Shown here: one piece after another, positions 49,402-56,773 of the stretch | Position numbering within the stretch: position 1 is the first letter of the stretch | Layout of the letters: every line of letters starts with the position of its first letter | Assembly (NCBI GenBank): GCA_903825285.1 | Contig: CAIJZY010000016.1 | Location: 1-64,000 of the forward strand | Length of the DNA: 64,000 nt | Direction of reading: 5' to 3' | DNA from: an uncultured Opitutia bacterium | GTDB taxonomy: Bacteria; Verrucomicrobiota; Verrucomicrobiia; Opitutales; Opitutaceae | Position numbers and translations under genes: made by a program | The notes under the pieces: model-generated | Database searches by the model: none | Told to the model about the DNA's origin: nothing | What the model saw: only the letters and a program-made list of their open reading frames with translations

Positions 49402-50598
49402 ATGCCCTACATCGAAGACCGCACGACCTGGTTTCAGGGCCAGGGGCATTGGCAGCACGTCCCGGCGAGCGACTGGAACAGCTGGACCTGGCAGCTGCAG
49501 AACCGGATTACCTCGGTGGCCCAGCTGGAGCAGTTCATGACGCTCACGCCCGACGAGAAGGCCGGGTGCGATTTTGCTGACAAGAAGCTCTCGCTGGCGA
49601 TCACGCCGTATTTTTTCAACCTGATCGACCGAAACGATCCCAACTGCCCAATCCGCAAGCAGGTTATCCCGCGGGTGGGGGAGCGGCAGCTCTCGCAGGA
49701 GGAGCAGCTCGACTCGCTGGGTGAGGATGAGCATTCGCCGGTGCCGGGATTGGTGCACCGCTATCCCGACCGCGTGCTCTTCCTCGTGACCGACCGGTGC
49801 GCGGCCTACTGCCGCTACTGCACGCGGAGCCGGCTGGTGTCGAACGCCCAGGACTACAATTTCCACCCGGAGTACGAGCAGGCGCTGCGCTACATCGAGT
49901 CACACACCGAGGTGCGCGACGTGCTGCTGTCCGGCGGCGACCCGCTGCTGCTCTCGGACAAGAAAATCGAGCACCTGCTGGCGCGGCTGCGCGCGATCAA
50001 GCACGTCGAGTTCATCCGCATCGGCTCGCGCATCCCCGTGTTCCTGCCGCAGCGCATCACGCCCGAACTGTGCGAGGTTTTCCGGAAGTACGGCCCGATC
50101 TGGATGAGCATCCATGTGAACCATCCGAAGGAGGCGACGCAGGATCTGAAGGACGCGTGCGACCGCCTCTCGTTCGCCGGCGTGCCGCTCGGCAACCAGA
50201 GCGTGCTGCTCCGGGGCGTGAACGACGACGCCGACGTGATGAAAGCACTCGTGCACCGGCTGCTACGGATGCGCGTGCGGCCGTATTACCTCTACCAGAT
50301 GGACCTCATCACGGGCGGCGCGCACTTCAAGGCCGACGTCCGCAAGGGGATCGAGATCATCCGCGCCCTCCGCGGCCACACCACCGGCTATGCGGTGCCG
50401 CAGTACGTCATCGACGCGCCCGGCGGCGGCGGCAAGGTGCCGATCAACCCGGAATACGTCGAACAGATCACCGACGACGAGGTCATTTTCCGCAATTACG
50501 AGGGCACCCTTTTCCGCTATCCCCTGAAGAGCACGCCGGTGCCCGACAAGACCTCTGCCGACGTCCCGCACCCCCACGGGCATCCTGTTACGCATTGA
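49402..50598 (+). CDS. kamA: Lysine 2,3-aminomutase (radical SAM, KamA-like)
   Basis: 398 aa. The radical-SAM cluster motif is C133-x3-C137-x2-C140 in DRCAAYCRYCTR. PLP-binding Lys345 lies in DAPGGGGK, and both Asp residues that hold the lysine side chain in clostridial KamA appear conserved: Asp301 in LYQMDLITG and Asp338 in VIDAPGGGG. This favours a true aminomutase on lysine over the shorter EpmB type. It converts L-lysine to beta-lysine, used for osmolyte synthesis, lysine breakdown or EF-P modification. No other lysine gene is adjacent. The C-terminal tail (HPHGHPVTH) is His-rich. Downstream lie 708 bp without protein genes (small RNAs and a riboswitch). Confidence 0.9.
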   Translation: MPYIEDRTTWFQGQGHWQHVPASDWNSWTWQLQNRITSVAQLEQFMTLTPDEKAGCDFADKKLSLAITPYFFNLIDRNDPNCPIRKQVIPRVGERQLSQEEQLDSLGEDEHSPVPGLVHRYPDRVLFLVTDRCAAYCRYCTRSRLVSNAQDYNFHPEYEQALRYIESHTEVRDVLLSGGDPLLLSDKKIEHLLARLRAIKHVEFIRIGSRIPVFLPQRITPELCEVFRKYGPIWMSIHVNHPKEATQDLKDACDRLSFAGVPLGNQSVLLRGVNDDADVMKALVHRLLRMRVRPYYLYQMDLITGGAHFKADVRKGIEIIRALRGHTTGYAVPQYVIDAPGGGGKVPINPEYVEQITDDEVIFRNYEGTLFRYPLKSTPVPDKTSADVPHPHGHPVTH

Positions 50599-50763
50599 GG
50601 CGGCCGATGGTCGGGTAAGGCTTCCGTTGGGGCTGAATCAGTCCGACGGACTGCGATTCATGTCCCGGGAGAGGGCATTTCCAGCGGCCGAATGCTTTTA
50701 TAATATTCAGATAAACAGCGGGATATGGGTGCTATATTGGGCCGCGAGAAATCAGGACTTTTT

Positions 50764-50793
50764 TTGAGCATTTTCCGGCGGGGTTCGTCTATC
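50764..50793 (+). promoter_or_regulatory. Promoter of small-RNA unit 1
   Basis: -35 TTGAGC, 18-bp spacer, -10-like TCTATC. The same layout (TTGAAC, 18 bp, TCTACC) occurs before unit 2 at 50922-50951. Conservation extends to the T-run before the -35 and a CCGG in the spacer, which supports function. The 165 bp between kamA and this site show no other signal. Confidence 0.55.
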
Positions 50794-50798
50794 CCAGT

Positions 50799-50883
50799 GT
50801 AGTCAGCATTGTTTGTAGTTCTTACGGTTTGCTTGGTGTTAGGTCACTCGGGCCGCCTCAATCTTGAGGCGGCCCTTGTTATT
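50799..50883 (+). ncRNA. Predicted small RNA, unit 1 of a tandem pair
   Basis: A ~85-nt transcript is predicted, starting near GTGTAGTCAGC and ending at a strong intrinsic terminator. A 35-nt core (50812-50846, beginning TTTGTAGTTC and ending GTGTTAGGTCA) is repeated in unit 2 with a single change. No open reading frame with a ribosome site is present. The core is followed at once by the terminator stem, a layout common in trans-acting base-pairing RNAs. I do not recognise the family; the role is unknown. Confidence 0.65.
50850..50875 (+). terminator. Intrinsic terminator of small-RNA unit 1
   Basis: An 11-bp GC-rich stem, GGGCCGCCTCA paired with TGAGGCGGCCC around the loop ATCT, then TTGTTATT. 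The stem is perfect; the T-tract is interrupted. Confidence 0.75.
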
Positions 50884-50921
50884 GGAGGGGACGGGAAGGT
50901 TCTGGCGGTCGAAATTCTTTT

Positions 50922-50951
50922 TTGAACGTTTTCGCCGGTCCCGCATCTACC
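50922..50951 (+). promoter_or_regulatory. Promoter of small-RNA unit 2
   Basis: -35 TTGAAC, 18-bp spacer, -10-like TCTACC, aligned base for base with the promoter of unit 1 (both preceded by CTTTTTTGA-like T-runs and followed by GTGTAGTCA). Confidence 0.55.
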
Positions 50952-50954
50952 TCT

Positions 50955-51056
50955 GTGTAGTCACCATCGTCCTGGTAAGACGATGAAAGTTTGTAGTTCA
51001 TACGGTTTGCTTGGTGTTAGGTCATAAAAGCCGCCCTCAAAAGGGGCGGTTTTTAT
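50955..51056 (+). ncRNA. Predicted small RNA, unit 2 of a tandem pair, with an extra hairpin
   Basis: A ~100-nt transcript beginning GTGTAGTCACC. The core at 50990-51024 equals that of unit 1 except for one base (A for T at core position 11). Compared with unit 1 it carries an insert forming a 7-bp hairpin, CATCGTC-CTGGTAA-GACGATG (50965-50985), just before the core. The terminator differs in sequence but sits at the same distance after the core. Conservation of core and promoter with divergent stems is what a paralogous pair of regulatory RNAs would show. Confidence 0.65.
51031..51056 (+). terminator. Intrinsic terminator of small-RNA unit 2
   Basis: CCGCCC pairs with GGGCGG around TCAAAAG; flanking AAAAG and TTTTTAT extend the stem, and TTTTTATGTTTT supplies the T-tract. 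It isolates the small RNAs from the riboswitch downstream. Confidence 0.7.
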
Positions 51057-51129
51057 GTTTTCGGCGGGGCGGCATGACGCGTTCAGGCGAACTTTCGCTT
51101 GCGCTGCCGTCGAGGCGGCATTTGCTGCG

Positions 51130-51231
51130 GCTGTCCTGTAGGGGTGCCCTCCGCGGAGGGCTGAGATTGCGGCACGCTCGGCTGCTCGACCCTTCGAACC
51201 TGAAACGGATCATACCGGCGAAGGAAACAGC
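51130..51231 (+). promoter_or_regulatory. TPP (thiamine pyrophosphate) riboswitch
   Basis: The THI-element consensus is clear: GGGGTGCCC (51141-51149), GGGCTGAGA (51158-51166), then ACCCTTCGAACCTGAAACGG and ATCATACCGGCGAAGGAA. P1 can form between GCTGT (51130-51134) and ACAGC (51227-51231). It lies 75 bp before the ATG of a TonB-dependent receptor. After the aptamer a GGGGCG-CGCAC-CGCCCC hairpin (51251-51267) without a T-run is seen, so control may act on translation or on an atypical terminator. Expression of the receptor should fall when TPP is plentiful. Confidence 0.95.
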
Positions 51232-51306
51232 AGGCGTCGCGAGCCCACGGGGGCGCGCACCGCCCCTTCCGCCGGGAGTTCGGATTGGGTCGGGCCAACC
51301 ACCACC

Positions 51307-53646
51307 ATGAAACTCCCGCGCCGCCTTCTCCTCCTCGCCACCTCGCCCTGGCTGGTTCACGCCCAGACCGTGCCCGGGGTCACGACGCTCTCGCCCTACA
51401 TCGTCACCGGCCTCCCGGTGGAGCAATCCGTCAACCCGCTCACGCGCCAGACCTCGTCCGTGATGGGCGATGCCCGCGACCCGCTCGACACGCCGCGCGG
51501 CGCCAGCACGATCACGACCGCGCTCTTCAACGAGCGCCAGATCCACGGCGTGCAGGAAATCCTGCCCTATTCGCCCGGCGCCTACGTGGGCGCGGCCTAC
51601 GGCAACATCACGACGCCCAACCTGCGCGGTGACCTCGCCGAGACCTACCTCAACGGCCAGCGGCTGAGCTATAATTACTACGGGTACTTCCCCTCGTTCA
51701 ACGGCGTCGAGGCCGTGGACCTCGTGCGCGGCCCGGGCTCGGCGGTCTTCGGCGCCGGCTATTTCACGGGCGGCTACGTCAACTATGTCACCAAGCAGCC
51801 GAAGTTCTCGGGCCCCGAGACGACCCTCACGACGCGCTTCGGCACCTGGGCGCCGGGACAGGTTTCCTTCCTCAACGCCTCCGTGCAGCTCGACACCACC
51901 GCGCCCGTCAGCGACCGCCTCGCCTGGCGGCTGAGCTACGAGGCGAAGGGGGGCGACACGTTTTTCCGGAAGAACGACGCCCGCGATGACCGCCAGGATC
52001 TCTTCCTGGCCGTCGCCTGGCATCCCGGCCCAGCCACCACGATCGACGCGAGCGTGCAGTATTTCTGGCAGGACGCGCCCGAGACCCTCGGCGTCAACCG
52101 CGTCAACCAGGACCTGATCTGGCACGCCCGCTATTCCACCGGCGCCTCGGCGGACATGGCGCCGTTCCCGGGCCCGATTCCCGCGACGTCGGCCGTCAAC
52201 CTGCCATGGGAGGCGACGCTGTTCTCGCGCGGCGACTTCTCCAACGCCGGCGTGGCCCGCGCGCAGGTCATCGCCACGCACGTGGTCTCGCCCTCGCTCA
52301 CGGTCGTGAACCGCACGCTGTTCGAGTACGTTGACCGCCGCCGCTTCCAGCAGTTCGAGTACGCCGAGTACGTCACCCAGCACACGTTCGAGAACCGCAC
52401 GGAGTTTCACGCGGACTGGAGCGACGCGGCCGTGCCGCAGAGCGTGGTCGCCGGCGTCGCGATCCGCTACGCGCACACGCTGAGCTACGAGAACTACTTC
52501 AACGAATACATCTACAACTTCGACCTCACCGATCCCTCCCGGGTCTTCAACGAGGCGGAGCAGTATCCCAACTCGTACTATCCCGGTGAGACGGGCCCCG
52601 GTGGCCGGACGTTTTTCCCGGCGGCCTGGGGCAGTCCCGAGACCGACAACAGCACGCTCTGGAATCCTTCCGTCTTCTGGCAGCATGAATTCCACCTGAC
52701 GCCCCGCCTGGCCCTGATCGCCGGGCTGCGCGGCGACCTGTACATTGGCGACGCGCGCGATCCGCTGGCTCCCGCGGGCACCACGCCATGGCACGATCAC
52801 GCGACGGTCGGCGCGTTTTCGCCGACGGCGAACCTCATCTATCGTCCGACCGCGCGGGCATCCTTCTACGCGACCTACCAGCGCATCCGCGCCGTGACGG
52901 GCAACCTCGCCGGCGGCGGCCTCATCCTCAGCGACCGCGGCGACGGCACCGGGGCGCTCAACCGCGACGATTTCCGCAACCGTAGTGACCTCGCGGAGGT
53001 CGGCCTGAAATACTCGCTGCTGGACCACCGGCTCTATGCCGCCGCGGCGCTGTTCGACCAGCGCCGGACCAAGATCGGGCTCGGCGGCGAGCACAGCGAC
53101 ATCCTGCTCCGCGGCCTGGAGCTGGAAGCGGTCTACCAGCCCGATGTCCGGTTCAACGCCACGGCCAACGCGACTTTCCAGGACGGGCATTACGTGGACT
53201 CGTCGCCATTCCAGTTCGGCGGCCGCTCGATCTACTCCGCGTATGCCCTCGGCCGCGGCCCCGGCGGACTCGGCACCGGCACGGCGGCCTACGATCCGTA
53301 TGCGGACCAGGTGCCCGCGGGCGACTGGCCCCTGATCGGGCTGTCCAAGGTCATGCTCAACGGCAGCGTGCGTTACCGTTTTGAAAGCGGTTTCGGCGCG
53401 GGTCTCAATGTCCGCTGGCAGAGCTGGCAGCGCGGCAACCTCGACAACGAGTGGCACCTCCCGGCGCAGTACACGCTCAACGGCGCGCTGTTCTACGAGG
53501 CCCGGCGCTGGTCGGCGAACCTCGATTTCCTGAACCTCACGGACCAGCGCAACTGGATTCACAACGGCGACGCCTACACCGCGAGCGAGCTGATCTTCCC
53601 CGAGCTGCCATTTCGCGTGGAGGGCTACGTGAAGATCAAGTTCTGA
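51307..53646 (+). CDS. TonB-dependent outer-membrane receptor under TPP-riboswitch control (putative thiamine/precursor receptor)
   Basis: 779 aa from ATG 51307. Signal peptide 1-19 (LLLLATSPWLVHAQ). Plug domain ~45-160 (TITTALFNERQIHGVQEIL, TPNLRGDLAETYLNGQRL, VDLVRGPGSAVFGAG), then a 22-strand-type barrel with alternating aromatic strands and a terminal ...RVEGYVKIKF ending in Phe, as required for BAM assembly. The N-terminal Ton box is not certain; LSPYIVTGLPVEQ is a candidate. The upstream TPP riboswitch implies that the substrate is thiamine, its phosphates or a pyrimidine/thiazole precursor. No inner-membrane thiamine transporter or thi gene is adjacent. Two chains of small-RNA terminators upstream isolate it as its own unit. 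Confidence 0.92.
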   Translation: MKLPRRLLLLATSPWLVHAQTVPGVTTLSPYIVTGLPVEQSVNPLTRQTSSVMGDARDPLDTPRGASTITTALFNERQIHGVQEILPYSPGAYVGAAYGNITTPNLRGDLAETYLNGQRLSYNYYGYFPSFNGVEAVDLVRGPGSAVFGAGYFTGGYVNYVTKQPKFSGPETTLTTRFGTWAPGQVSFLNASVQLDTTAPVSDRLAWRLSYEAKGGDTFFRKNDARDDRQDLFLAVAWHPGPATTIDASVQYFWQDAPETLGVNRVNQDLIWHARYSTGASADMAPFPGPIPATSAVNLPWEATLFSRGDFSNAGVARAQVIATHVVSPSLTVVNRTLFEYVDRRRFQQFEYAEYVTQHTFENRTEFHADWSDAAVPQSVVAGVAIRYAHTLSYENYFNEYIYNFDLTDPSRVFNEAEQYPNSYYPGETGPGGRTFFPAAWGSPETDNSTLWNPSVFWQHEFHLTPRLALIAGLRGDLYIGDARDPLAPAGTTPWHDHATVGAFSPTANLIYRPTARASFYATYQRIRAVTGNLAGGGLILSDRGDGTGALNRDDFRNRSDLAEVGLKYSLLDHRLYAAAALFDQRRTKIGLGGEHSDILLRGLELEAVYQPDVRFNATANATFQDGHYVDSSPFQFGGRSIYSAYALGRGPGGLGTGTAAYDPYADQVPAGDWPLIGLSKVMLNGSVRYRFESGFGAGLNVRWQSWQRGNLDNEWHLPAQYTLNGALFYEARRWSANLDFLNLTDQRNWIHNGDAYTASELIFPELPFRVEGYVKIKF

Positions 53647-53655
53647 GGATGTGAT

Positions 53656-53760
53656 TCACCACGTAGGGCACGAAGCGCACGAACCGGATGTTTTCGCGGT
53701 GGGCGTGGCTGGAAATCCAAGCCCTCCGGCATCCGTGTCCATCCGCGTGATCCGCGTGAA
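53656..53760. repeat. Decayed CCACGAAG half-arm plus ATCCGTGTCCATCCGCGTG-type repeat
   Basis: CACCACGTAGGGCACGAAGC (53656-53675) is a single left arm of the CCACGAAG family with one substitution. At 53730-53760 GCATCCGTGTCCATCCGCGT followed by GATCCGCGTGAAAA is another repeat type made of the unit ATCCG(T/C)GT. Together they make up most of the 212-bp gap between the receptor and the next gene. Confidence 0.5.
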
Positions 53761-53858
53761 AATATCGGCGTCCATCCCTTCGGGTTCGCGGGAGGAAAGC
53801 GGGAAGCGTCCGTGGCTCTCGCTTGCGCGCGGCGCGGCGCCGGTTTCAACTGTCAGGC

Positions 53859-54452
53859 ATGATTGGGCTTCTCGAAGGCAAGGGCACTCCGGCCAAGAAA
53901 CCGCCGGAACGGGTTTTCTCGCTGCGGCTCACCGTGGTGGGCTGCCAGCCGCGCGTCTGGCGCCGGCTGCTGGTGCGCGAATCCATGTGGCTCTCGCGGC
54001 TCCATGACAGCATCCAGGTCCTCTTCGACTGGTTCGATTACCAGACCCATGCCTTCAACCTTGATGACCTGCGCTATGGGAATCCGCTGAAGCGCGAGGA
54101 GCTCACGATTGAGGACGACCGCGACGTGAGCCTGGCCGACCTCGACCTTGAGCACCGGAACCAGTTCACCTACGGATACCATTTCGGCGAGGGCTGGCAG
54201 GTTGAGATCAAGGTCGAGAAGACCCAGGCCGTCGAAAAGGGGGTCTCGTATCCCACCTGCCTCGTCGGCGAGCGCGCCGGCCCGCCTGAGGATTGCGGCG
54301 GGCTGGAGGCCTTCCATGACATGCTCGCCTGCATCAAGGAGCCCAACACCGATTTGGGCCGCGAATGGCTCGAATGGCTGGGGCCGGATTACGACCCCGC
54401 CGCCTGCGATCTGACGAAGATCAACAAGGCACTTAAAAAACTGACCAAGTAA
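53859..54452 (+). CDS. Plasmid pRiA4b ORF-3-like family protein
   Basis: 197 aa from ATG 53859. The domain shows the expected pattern: FSLRLTVVGCQPRVWRRLLV near the N-terminus (the L-x-G-x-x-P-x-x-W-R-R/I motif), LSRLHDSIQVLFDWFDYQTHAF, a FTYGYHFGEGWQVEIKVEK strand region with Y-x-F/D-x-G-D/E-x-W, and YPTCLVGERAGPPEDCGGLEAF, the P-P-E-D-C-G-G segment strongly typical of this family. Function unknown; such genes occur on plasmids and chromosomes, often near mobile or regulatory genes. It is soluble, ending in KINKALKKLTK. The upstream frame to 53823 relies on a TTG and is excluded. Confidence 0.9.
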   Translation: MIGLLEGKGTPAKKPPERVFSLRLTVVGCQPRVWRRLLVRESMWLSRLHDSIQVLFDWFDYQTHAFNLDDLRYGNPLKREELTIEDDRDVSLADLDLEHRNQFTYGYHFGEGWQVEIKVEKTQAVEKGVSYPTCLVGERAGPPEDCGGLEAFHDMLACIKEPNTDLGREWLEWLGPDYDPAACDLTKINKALKKLTK

Positions 54453-54550
54453 TTGCTGGTTAGCAGGTAATGGAGTGTTCCCAGCCTGCGGTCAGATCGT
54501 TTTCTTGACGGACGCGCCGGCCTCAGCAGGTTGCCGCCGTTCTTTGCCAG

Positions 54551-54604
54551 TCCTGGTCAGCCAGGAGTCGTCGCCACCTGATGTGGCGAAGCCTCCCTCT
54601 GACC
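54551..54604 (+). promoter_or_regulatory. Structured 5' leader with two hairpins before a small gene
   Basis: TCCTGG-TCAG-CCAGGA (54551-54566) and CGCCAC-CTGAT-GTGGCG (54572-54588) are perfect 6-bp hairpins. Alternatively GGTCAG (54555-54560) pairs with CTGACC (54599-54604) directly before the ATG, closing the second hairpin inside. The only Shine-Dalgarno-like GGAG (54564-54567) lies within the first stem. The two folds are mutually exclusive. No known riboswitch consensus is matched. Confidence 0.4.
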
Positions 54605-54862
54605 ATGAAAAAAAGGACAAGACAGCTCTACGTCATCAGTCCGGGGCTTTCCTCGGGTATGGCGTTCATCGGCTGGGATGCGGGCGAAGACCCCTACCAG
54701 CGGGCGAATGACTACTTTCCCGATGTGGAAGAGCCGGTCCAGAAGCGTGAGAGTCTGCAACGCAACTGGACGCAGGCGTTGAAGCACCTGCCCAAGGTGT
54801 GGAAACGTTTCGTCCAACAGCCACTGTGGCGCCCGGCGACCAAGCCGGTCGCTTCGGTCTAA
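54605..54862 (+). CDS. Small hypothetical protein
   Basis: 85 aa from ATG 54605 (MKKRTRQLYVISPGLSSG); an ATG at 54581 would add eight residues. No membrane helix. It has a basic start, an aromatic core (FIGWDAGEDPYQRANDYFPD) and a basic C-terminal half (LPKVWKRFVQQPLWRP). Lower GC3 than its neighbours (ATG AAA AAA AGG, CAA, GAT) suggests a different origin or higher expression. A textbook intrinsic terminator follows 13 bp after the stop, supporting a real, independent transcription unit. Not recognised. Confidence 0.6.
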   Translation: MKKRTRQLYVISPGLSSGMAFIGWDAGEDPYQRANDYFPDVEEPVQKRESLQRNWTQALKHLPKVWKRFVQQPLWRPATKPVASV

Positions 54863-54875
54863 ACTAGCCAACAAC

Positions 54876-54916
54876 GCCGGGGCAGGGGAGCAATCCTCTG
54901 CCCCGGCTCTTTTTTT
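54876..54916 (+). terminator. Rho-independent terminator
   Basis: GCCGGGGCAG...CTGCCCCGGC is a 10-bp stem (with extra GG/CC pairing towards the loop) followed by TCTTTTTTTG. This is the clearest intrinsic terminator in the window and ends the small-gene transcript before the glycosidase gene. Confidence 0.9.
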
Positions 54917-54970
54917 GCGGACCGCGCCCCCGGCGTTGATCCCGGCTCCCGTGGGAGTTTTAATCCAACC

Positions 54971-56764
54971 ATGAAATCCGCCTGGCTGGTCGGACTGGGC
55001 ATGCTGGCAATCGGAGTGGCCTCGGCCACCGAGGCCGCCCCTTCCTTCACCTTGGAATTCGCCGCCGGGGCCGCGCTCGGCTCGACGGCGCTGCGCGCCA
55101 AGACCGACGCAGGGATCACGACGCTGGTCGCGCCCGACGGCCGCTGCACGGCGACCGTCCGTGTGGTCCGTCCGGAAGGCGCGGCCTACGTGCGGACATT
55201 CGTGATGGTGACGAACACCGGTCCCGGCGACCTGGCGCTGGCGCGCATCGTGTTGCTGGACCAGCCGGCGGCCGCGCTCGACGGCGGCCCGGCGCGCGTG
55301 GTGGGACAGTTCAGCGGCTCGCCCATCGTGACCGACCGCCGGTTCCTCGGCGTGGAGCATCCGCTGGCGGAAAATCAGGTGGCCGGCGGCCGCGTGCGCT
55401 GCGCGCTGCCGCTCATGCAGCCGCTGCGGCCGGGCGAGTCGGTGACGGCCTCGCTCGTCGAGGGCACCTACCGGCCCGGGCAATTGCGGCGCGACTTCCT
55501 TGCTTACGTCGAGCGCGAGCGGGCCCGGCCCTACGCGCCCTACCTGCACCACAACAACTGGTACAACCTCGGCTGCGGGCGAAAATTCACGGAGGCCCAG
55601 GTGCTGGGCGACATCGCCTTCTTTTCCCGTGAGCTAATCCAGCAGCGTGGGGTGCGGCTCGACGGCTTCGTGCTCGACGACGGCTGGGACGACGTGCACT
55701 CGCTCTGGCGGTTCCATGCCGGCTGGCCGGAGGGCCTGAGGAACGTGGCGGCCGCCGCGGCCCGCGTCGGCGCTGCGCCCGGGATCTGGCTCTCCCCGTG
55801 GGGCGGCTACAGCAAGGCGCACGACGCGCGCATCGCGGCCGCGGCGCCGCAGGGCTTCGAGCTGCGCGACGGCAACTTCTCCCTCGCCGGCCCGCGCTAC
55901 TACGAGCGCTTCCGCGAGATCTGCACCAGTGTCGTCCGCGACAACGGCGTGAACTACTTCAAGTTCGACGGCATCGGCTCCATCGAGGCCACCGGCCGCA
56001 TTGATCCCGCCGCGGGCCGCGACTTCGACGCGATGCTGCGGCTCGTCCACGAGCTGCGCGCGCTGCGTCCCGGGATCTACATCAGCCAGACTACCGGCAC
56101 CTGGCCCTCGCCCTGGTGGCTCTTCCACGTGGACAACATCTGGCGCGACGGCTCGGACCACGGCTTCACCGGCGTCGGCACAAACCGGCAGCGCTGGATG
56201 ACCTACCGCGACCGCGAGACCTACCGCAACGTCGTGGGCCGCGGTCCGCTGTTCCCGATCAACTCGCTGATGATCCACGGCGTGCTCTATGCCGTGCGGC
56301 CCGAGCAGCTGGCCACGGATCCCGGCGATGACTTCGCGTCCGAGGTGCGCACCTATTTCGGCTGCGGCACGCAGCTGCAGGAACTCTATCTCTCGCCCGA
56401 GCTCCTGACCGCGAAGAACTGGGACGACTTGGCCGCCGCGGCGAAGTGGGCGCGCGCCCACACCGCAACCCTGCGCGACACGCACTGGCTCGGCGGCGAT
56501 CCCGGCCAGCTTGAGGTCTATGGGTGGGCGGCGTGGTCGCCCGCCCAGGGCCTGATCACGCTGCGCAATCCCTCCGATCACGCCGCGCGCTTCACCTTTG
56601 ACGCCGGCACGGCCTTCGAGCTGCCGGCGGGCGCGCCGCGGGAGTTCCAGGTCCGGAGCCCCTATGCCGACGCCCCGGCCCCGCTGGCGCGGATGCGCGC
56701 CGGCGAGCCCGTGACGATTGCGCTGCGTCCGTTCGAGGTGCTGGTCCTCGAATGCACGCCCTGA
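54971..56764 (+). CDS. Exported GH36-like (clan GH-D) glycoside hydrolase
   Basis: 597 aa. Signal peptide ~1-22 (LVGLGMLAIGVASATEA). An N-terminal beta-sandwich (~25-170) precedes a TIM barrel: YLHHNNWYNLGCGRKF, GVRLDGFVLDDGWDDVHSLW (D-D-G-W-D, substrate-binding acids), GIWLSPWGGY, the nucleophile in NYFKFDGIGS (Asp333), GIYISQTTGTWPSPWW, and an acid/base candidate in IWRDGSDHG (Asp393 or Asp396). A C-terminal beta domain (~510-597) ends in FEVLVLECTP. The K-x-D nucleophile and D-D-G-W motifs fit clan GH-D (alpha-galactosidase-type), but the specific sugar is unknown. It converges with the M16 pair, 9 bp between stop codons. Confidence 0.8.
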   Translation: MKSAWLVGLGMLAIGVASATEAAPSFTLEFAAGAALGSTALRAKTDAGITTLVAPDGRCTATVRVVRPEGAAYVRTFVMVTNTGPGDLALARIVLLDQPAAALDGGPARVVGQFSGSPIVTDRRFLGVEHPLAENQVAGGRVRCALPLMQPLRPGESVTASLVEGTYRPGQLRRDFLAYVERERARPYAPYLHHNNWYNLGCGRKFTEAQVLGDIAFFSRELIQQRGVRLDGFVLDDGWDDVHSLWRFHAGWPEGLRNVAAAAARVGAAPGIWLSPWGGYSKAHDARIAAAAPQGFELRDGNFSLAGPRYYERFREICTSVVRDNGVNYFKFDGIGSIEATGRIDPAAGRDFDAMLRLVHELRALRPGIYISQTTGTWPSPWWLFHVDNIWRDGSDHGFTGVGTNRQRWMTYRDRETYRNVVGRGPLFPINSLMIHGVLYAVRPEQLATDPGDDFASEVRTYFGCGTQLQELYLSPELLTAKNWDDLAAAAKWARAHTATLRDTHWLGGDPGQLEVYGWAAWSPAQGLITLRNPSDHAARFTFDAGTAFELPAGAPREFQVRSPYADAPAPLARMRAGEPVTIALRPFEVLVLECTP

Positions 56765-56773
56765 GCGGCGGCC

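Noticed and set aside
54556-54590. Possible cobalamin (B12) box, because of AGCCAGGAG
   Set aside because: Only part of the box matches and the rest of the ~200-nt aptamer (including GCCACTG-type elements) is missing upstream.
54560-54604. Possible fluoride or c-di-GMP riboswitch before the small gene
   Set aside because: Short stretches such as CTGATG and GCGAAGCC recall these classes, but the conserved cores and pseudoknot partners are absent.
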